NCBI GenBank assembly: GCA_003242255.1
Contig: QGUT01000019.1
Span: forward strand, 1-17,492
Origin: Bacillota bacterium
Lineage (GTDB): Bacteria; Bacillota; Thermosediminibacteria; Thermosediminibacterales; Thermosediminibacteraceae
Direction: 5' to 3'
DNA: 17,492 nt
Part shown: positions 14,014 to 17,492 of the stretch, piece by piece
Numbering within the stretch: position 1 is the first letter of the stretch
How the letters are laid out: each line of letters opens with the position of its first letter
The notes under the pieces: generated by a model
What the model saw: only the letters and a program-made list of their open reading frames with translations
The model's database searches: none
Told to the model about the DNA's origin: nothing
Made by a program: the position numbers and the translations under genes

Positions 14014-15372
14014 ATGAATTTACCGGACCTGAAAGGCCTTAAGGACAGGAAACTTCTGGCCGCTGCCGGTGCCCTGGCTGCTGTAATGCTAGCCATTGTA
14101 TTGGCAGTGATGAATGCGAGAGTCTACGCCGTTACAGTGGACGGAAAGTTTTTGGGCAATGTAAAGAGGGAAGAAGTTGTTGAAAGGGCGAAACAAAAGC
14201 TGATCGAAAAATACTCAGAAAAATATGGTTCGGAAATCGAACTGGTCCAGGATATACAGGTGAGCGCTGGGGAACCGACGAAGAACGGTATGCTCGACGA
14301 AGACCAGCTATTAGCAAAGCTTGAAGAATTGATATCGGTTAAAGTAAAGGCTGTGGTCCTGAAGATAAATGACCAAGAAGTGCTCGCCGTCAAGGACAAG
14401 AGCACGGCCGAATCTGTCCTGCAGGCTGTAAAAGATTACTACATCAGCGGGGCTCCGGGAGAGCTGGTTCGGGTGGAAGTCCCCGATAAAATAGTAGTGG
14501 TAGAAAAGTATATAGAGGCTGGAGAAATCCTTTCGCAAGAGGCAGCGAAGGATTTGATATTAAAAGGCACCCTTGAGACCAAGACCCATACGGTCCAGGA
14601 AGGGGAAACGCTGTGGGACATAGCGAAAAAGAACAACGTTTCTTTTTCAGATATAATTGAGGCCAATTCCCATCTCAAATCGGTAGACAAGCTATCTCCG
14701 GGAGATGTGGTTTACTTACAGGAGATAAAACCCCTGCTCAACGTAACGGTGGTAAAAAGGGTGACGAAAGAGGAAAACATCCCTTATGAGACCAAAGTCG
14801 TAAAAGATAGTACTATCTCGCAGGGGAAGACGGTCGTAAAGCAGGAAGGCCAGAAAGGTGTAAAGCAGGTGACGGCCGAAGTAGTATACAAAAATGGAAA
14901 GGCGGTTAGTCAGACAACTCTGGAAGAGAAAGTGACGAAACAACCCGTGGCGAGAATCGTGGCTCAGGGGACTAAGGCCGAGGTCGTCACATACCGCGGA
15001 AGCGGAAGGTTTATCTGGCCGGTGAGCGGCAGGATAACGTCCCGCTTCGGAAACAGGGGTGGCGAATACCACACGGGGCTTGATATAGCCAATTCTACCG
15101 GGACTCCCGTCAGAGCAGCCGGATCAGGTGTTGTCACTTTTGCCGGCAGAAGCGGCGGATACGGAAATCTGGTGATAATAAACCACGGAGGAGGAGTTGA
15201 AACTTATTACGCTCATCTGAGCACCATAAGCGTTTCAAAAGGAGATAATGTTTCCAGCGGGCAGGTTATAGGAAAGGTAGGCACTACCGGGAGGACAACG
15301 GGCCCACACCTCCACTTTGAAGTGAGAGTCAACGGCACTCCTAAAAATCCGCTGAATTACTTGGGCAAGTAA
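14014..15372 (+). CDS. Cell-wall hydrolase: LysM-G5-M23 peptidase
   Basis: 452 residues. An N-terminal membrane anchor or signal (about 13-33) leads to an extracellular region (about 38-190) of unclear family, a LysM domain (about 192-237; HTVQEGETLWDIAKKNNVSF) that binds peptidoglycan, a G5 domain (about 240-322; EENIPYETKVVKDSTISQGK), and an M23 endopeptidase domain (about 330-450). The M23 zinc ligands are His353 and Asp357 (EYHTGLDIA) and His434; His432 lies in the same HLHFEV motif. M23 enzymes cut peptide cross-links in the wall. The ATG start follows GAAAGGAGTAGGGGG. The gene has its own upstream regulatory region and terminator, and sits directly before walRK, suggesting WalR control. 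Confidence 0.94.
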   Translation: MNLPDLKGLKDRKLLAAAGALAAVMLAIVLAVMNARVYAVTVDGKFLGNVKREEVVERAKQKLIEKYSEKYGSEIELVQDIQVSAGEPTKNGMLDEDQLLAKLEELISVKVKAVVLKINDQEVLAVKDKSTAESVLQAVKDYYISGAPGELVRVEVPDKIVVVEKYIEAGEILSQEAAKDLILKGTLETKTHTVQEGETLWDIAKKNNVSFSDIIEANSHLKSVDKLSPGDVVYLQEIKPLLNVTVVKRVTKEENIPYETKVVKDSTISQGKTVVKQEGQKGVKQVTAEVVYKNGKAVSQTTLEEKVTKQPVARIVAQGTKAEVVTYRGSGRFIWPVSGRITSRFGNRGGEYHTGLDIANSTGTPVRAAGSGVVTFAGRSGGYGNLVIINHGGGVETYYAHLSTISVSKGDNVSSGQVIGKVGTTGRTTGPHLHFEVRVNGTPKNPLNYLGK

Positions 15373-15377
15373 GCTGA

Positions 15378-15403
15378 AAAGCTGCGTTTTCGCAGCTTTT
15401 TTT
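15378..15403 (+). terminator. Intrinsic terminator after the M23 peptidase
   Basis: AAAGCTGCG (15378-15386) pairs with CGCAGCTTT (15391-15399), a TTTT loop, and a T-run to 15403. It separates the hydrolase from walR. A TATAAT follows at 15406-15411 but no good -35 is present, so the walR promoter is uncertain. Confidence 0.9.
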
Positions 15404-15477
15404 GTTATAATTTTATGGGGAGGAAAAACGCTGCTATATATCGAATAATAGTATTAGAAAAAAGAGAGGTGAGCTTT

Positions 15478-16167
15478 ATGGGCCAGAAGATACTAGTAGT
15501 GGACGACGAAAAACCGATAGTGGATATTTTAAAATATAACCTGATAAAAGAAGGCTATGAGGTCGTCGCTGCTTACGACGGCGAAGAAGCTATAGAAGTC
15601 GCTTTCTCCCAGAATCCGGACCTGGTGTTGCTCGACATAATGCTGCCGAAAATGGATGGCTTTTCCGTATGCAAGAAACTGAGGGAAAAGCTCCTCTGCC
15701 CGATAATAATGCTGACGGCAAAGGGCGAAGAAGTGGATAAGGTGCTTGGCCTGGAATTGGGAGCCGACGATTACGTCACAAAGCCTTTCAGCATGCGGGA
15801 ATTGATGGCCAGGATAAAGGCTAACCTGCGCAGGCTTTCGCTTTCCAGTCCTGCCGAAGAGCGGAAGGTAATCAAGGCCAAGGACCTGGAGATAGATCTG
15901 TCGAGTTTTCAGGTGAAAAAGGGTGGCCGAGCGGTGGAGCTCACCTTGAGGGAATTCGAGCTTTTGAAATTTTTAGCCTTACAGCCGGGACAGGTCTTTT
16001 CGAGGCAAAAGCTGCTGGAGGACGTTTGGGGTTATGAATATTACGGCGACATCCGCACTGTAGACGTAACGGTGAGAAGGCTCAGGGAAAAAATAGAGGA
16101 CGACCCTTCCAATCCGACGTACATATTGACCAAGCGGGGAGTAGGCTACTATTTTTCAAAAAATTAG
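15478..16167 (+). CDS. walR: Cell-wall response regulator WalR (YycF)
   Basis: 229 residues, OmpR/PhoB type. The receiver domain (1 to about 120) has acidic Asp9-Asp10, phospho-acceptor Asp53 (LLDIMLPKMDG), Thr79 and Lys101. The C-terminal winged helix (about 130-228) has LTLREFELLKFLALQPGQVFSR and the WGYEYYGDIRTVDVTVRRLREKIEDDP motif, which closely resembles WalR/YycF. The start is ATG at 15478 with AGAGAGGTGA seven bases upstream; an in-frame ATG at 15415 lacks a ribosome binding site and adds a non-family extension. walK follows 11 bases later. Proximity to dnaB-purA supports WalR over PhoP. Confidence 0.92.
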   Translation: MGQKILVVDDEKPIVDILKYNLIKEGYEVVAAYDGEEAIEVAFSQNPDLVLLDIMLPKMDGFSVCKKLREKLLCPIIMLTAKGEEVDKVLGLELGADDYVTKPFSMRELMARIKANLRRLSLSSPAEERKVIKAKDLEIDLSSFQVKKGGRAVELTLREFELLKFLALQPGQVFSRQKLLEDVWGYEYYGDIRTVDVTVRRLREKIEDDPSNPTYILTKRGVGYYFSKN

Positions 16168-16178
16168 GGTGATTTTAG

Positions 16179-17492
16179 TTGTTTAAAAGTATACAGGCCA
16201 AACTGGTCACGATATACATACTTCTTATCCTCCTGGCCATGGAAGTGGTGGGCTTTTACCTGATTCAGTCCCTTGAAAGGTATCACGACAGAAAGCTCAC
16301 TGAGAGCTTGATAGTGAATGCCCAACTGATCTCGGATTTTTTGCTGGTAAGGTACTTGCCCCCCGAGAGAAAATTGTCGGTAAATGATTCCACCATTCAG
16401 GAGTATATAAAACAGGTGGCCCCGAGCAGTATAAAATATATAGCGGTGATGGACGAAAATGCGACGGTAGTCGCTTCCACCGACGAGACGAGGTTCAGCA
16501 GGGGCTCCAGAATCCTGTCGCCGGAAATAATGCAGGCCAGCTTCGGCGACCAGGCCGAGGAGATAAGGCAGGACCCCAGTACCCAGAAAAAATACAAGTA
16601 CCTCGCCTATCCTATAAAAAACGACGGTGAAGTGGTAGGGATACTGTATCTCGTGGCCTCTCTGGAGGACATATACGAGACCATGAACAACATAAGGTTG
16701 ATCCTGCTCACGGCGACGTTTCTGGCCCTCCTGATAACGGGAATTTTAGGCTACGCCCTTTCCAACACCATAACCGGGCCCATCCGCGAAGTCACGAAAA
16801 GGGCCGCGCTGCTGGCCGAGGGCAATTTCGACCAGAAAATTGAGGTCAAATCCGACGACGAAATTGGGAAACTTACGGGCATGTTCAATTTCCTCACCAG
16901 CCGTCTGAAAGCCACCCTTGAAGAGATCTCGGAAGAAAAGGAAAAGATGGAGGCCATCCTGACCAACATGGCCGATGGCGTCATAGCTTTGAACGGCAGG
17001 GGCGAGGTAATTCACATCAACCCGGCGGCCATGCGCATGCTCGATCTTGAAAGGGAAAGGCTTGAAGGAGATTTCGCTGAGAAACTGAAGAATATACTGG
17101 AGATCCACCCCGAGGATTTCCCCAAAACGGAGAAAACCCCCATGGAAGTTCTGGTCAAGGTGAAGGATGGCACTCTTAAAGCCATTTTTGCGCCTCTGGC
17201 GGGAGAAACGAAGGAAACGGGGTACATCCTCCTCCTGCAGGATGTGACCAAGCAGCAGCGCCTGGAAGAAATGAGGAAAGAATTCGTCGCCAACGTTTCC
17301 CATGAACTCAGGACCCCTCTTACCACCATCAAAAGCTATGCGGAAACTCTTCTGGACGGAGCCATGGAGGACTCTGCCGTTGCCTACCAGTTCGTAAAGG
17401 TCATAAACGATGAGGCGGACAGGATGACGAGACTCGTCAACGACCTTCTGGAGCTTTCCAGGCTGGACAACAAAGAAGTTAAATGGAATAAG
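16179..17492 (+). CDS. walK: Sensor histidine kinase WalK (YycG), N-terminal 438 residues, cut by window edge
   Basis: Open to the right edge; starts at TTG 16179 after AGGGTG. TM1 (about 10-29) and TM2 (about 173-195) flank an extracellular PDC/Cache-like domain (about 30-170). A HAMP domain follows (about 190-245, ITGPIREVTKRAALLAEGNFD), then a PAS domain (about 255-365, ILTNMADGVIALNGRGEVIHINPAA), then the dimerisation domain with phospho-acceptor His375 (FVANVSHELRTPLTTIKSYAETLLDG). The catalytic ATPase domain lies beyond the window. This layout is standard WalK. With walR it forms the essential wall-homeostasis two-component pair; yycH/yycI would be expected downstream. Confidence 0.93.
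   Translation, partial: MFKSIQAKLVTIYILLILLAMEVVGFYLIQSLERYHDRKLTESLIVNAQLISDFLLVRYLPPERKLSVNDSTIQEYIKQVAPSSIKYIAVMDENATVVASTDETRFSRGSRILSPEIMQASFGDQAEEIRQDPSTQKKYKYLAYPIKNDGEVVGILYLVASLEDIYETMNNIRLILLTATFLALLITGILGYALSNTITGPIREVTKRAALLAEGNFDQKIEVKSDDEIGKLTGMFNFLTSRLKATLEEISEEKEKMEAILTNMADGVIALNGRGEVIHINPAAMRMLDLERERLEGDFAEKLKNILEIHPEDFPKTEKTPMEVLVKVKDGTLKAIFAPLAGETKETGYILLLQDVTKQQRLEEMRKEFVANVSHELRTPLTTIKSYAETLLDGAMEDSAVAYQFVKVINDEADRMTRLVNDLLELSRLDNKEVKWNK

Noticed and set aside
15403..15408. A single WalR half site (TGTTAT) before walR
   Set aside because: No second half site lies 11 bases away on either side, so autoregulation by WalR is not supported.
15415..15477. Extension of WalR from ATG 15415
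   Set aside because: There is no ribosome binding site, the extra residues are absent from WalR proteins, and ATG 15478 has a good site.

Overview
The window looks like a chromosomal segment from a thermophilic, endospore-forming, Gram-positive Firmicute. A member of the Thermoanaerobacterales, possibly near Thermosediminibacter, is my inference. The reasons are the gene order, proteins rich in Lys, Glu and Ile, heavy use of AGG (Arg) and ATA (Ile) codons, strong AGGAGG-type ribosome binding sites, sigma-A promoters with 17-bp spacers, and a sporulation gene (yyaC) at the left edge. The gene set (yyaC, rpsF-ssb-rpsR, yybS, gdpP, rplI, dnaB, purA, walRK) is the one found just beside the replication origin in Bacillus subtilis, so this is probably oriC-proximal DNA. 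No phage, IS element or CRISPR array is visible; this is core genome.

Layout. Bases 1-152 hold the 5' end of yyaC on the minus strand. All other genes run on the plus strand. Bases 272-2514 carry cvpA, yedF, an mscS-type channel and a DUF951 zinc-motif protein. A strong promoter (2492-2520) inside the DUF951 gene starts the rpsF-ssb-rpsR operon, whose short leader carries a hairpin resembling the S6:S18 autoregulatory site. A terminator (3555-3579) closes that operon. Next come yybS, gdpP, rplI, dnaB and a Crp/Fnr regulator, tightly packed (two 4-base overlaps or near-overlaps) and ended by a terminator at 8752-8778. A new promoter (8883-8911) drives a COG2509 flavoprotein and purA. Then come tRNA-Lys(TTT), tRNA-Glu(TTC) and tRNA-Gly(CCC), with two promoters and a terminator. 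A membrane-anchored M1 metallopeptidase follows, with a perfect DnaA box upstream. The last part encodes an M23 cell-wall hydrolase (LysM-G5-M23), then walR and walK (walK cut by the right edge).

How the parts fit. The segment combines translation (S6, S18, L9, tRNAs), replication (SSB, DnaB), purine synthesis (PurA), c-di-AMP turnover (GdpP) and cell-wall homeostasis (WalRK and a wall hydrolase). The clearest regulatory signal is three 11-bp-phased WalR-type half sites directly upstream of the M23 hydrolase, which itself lies directly upstream of walRK. Other points: GdpP lacks room for its usual PAS domain, DnaA-box-like sites precede the M1 peptidase, and about half of the start codons are TTG or GTG.
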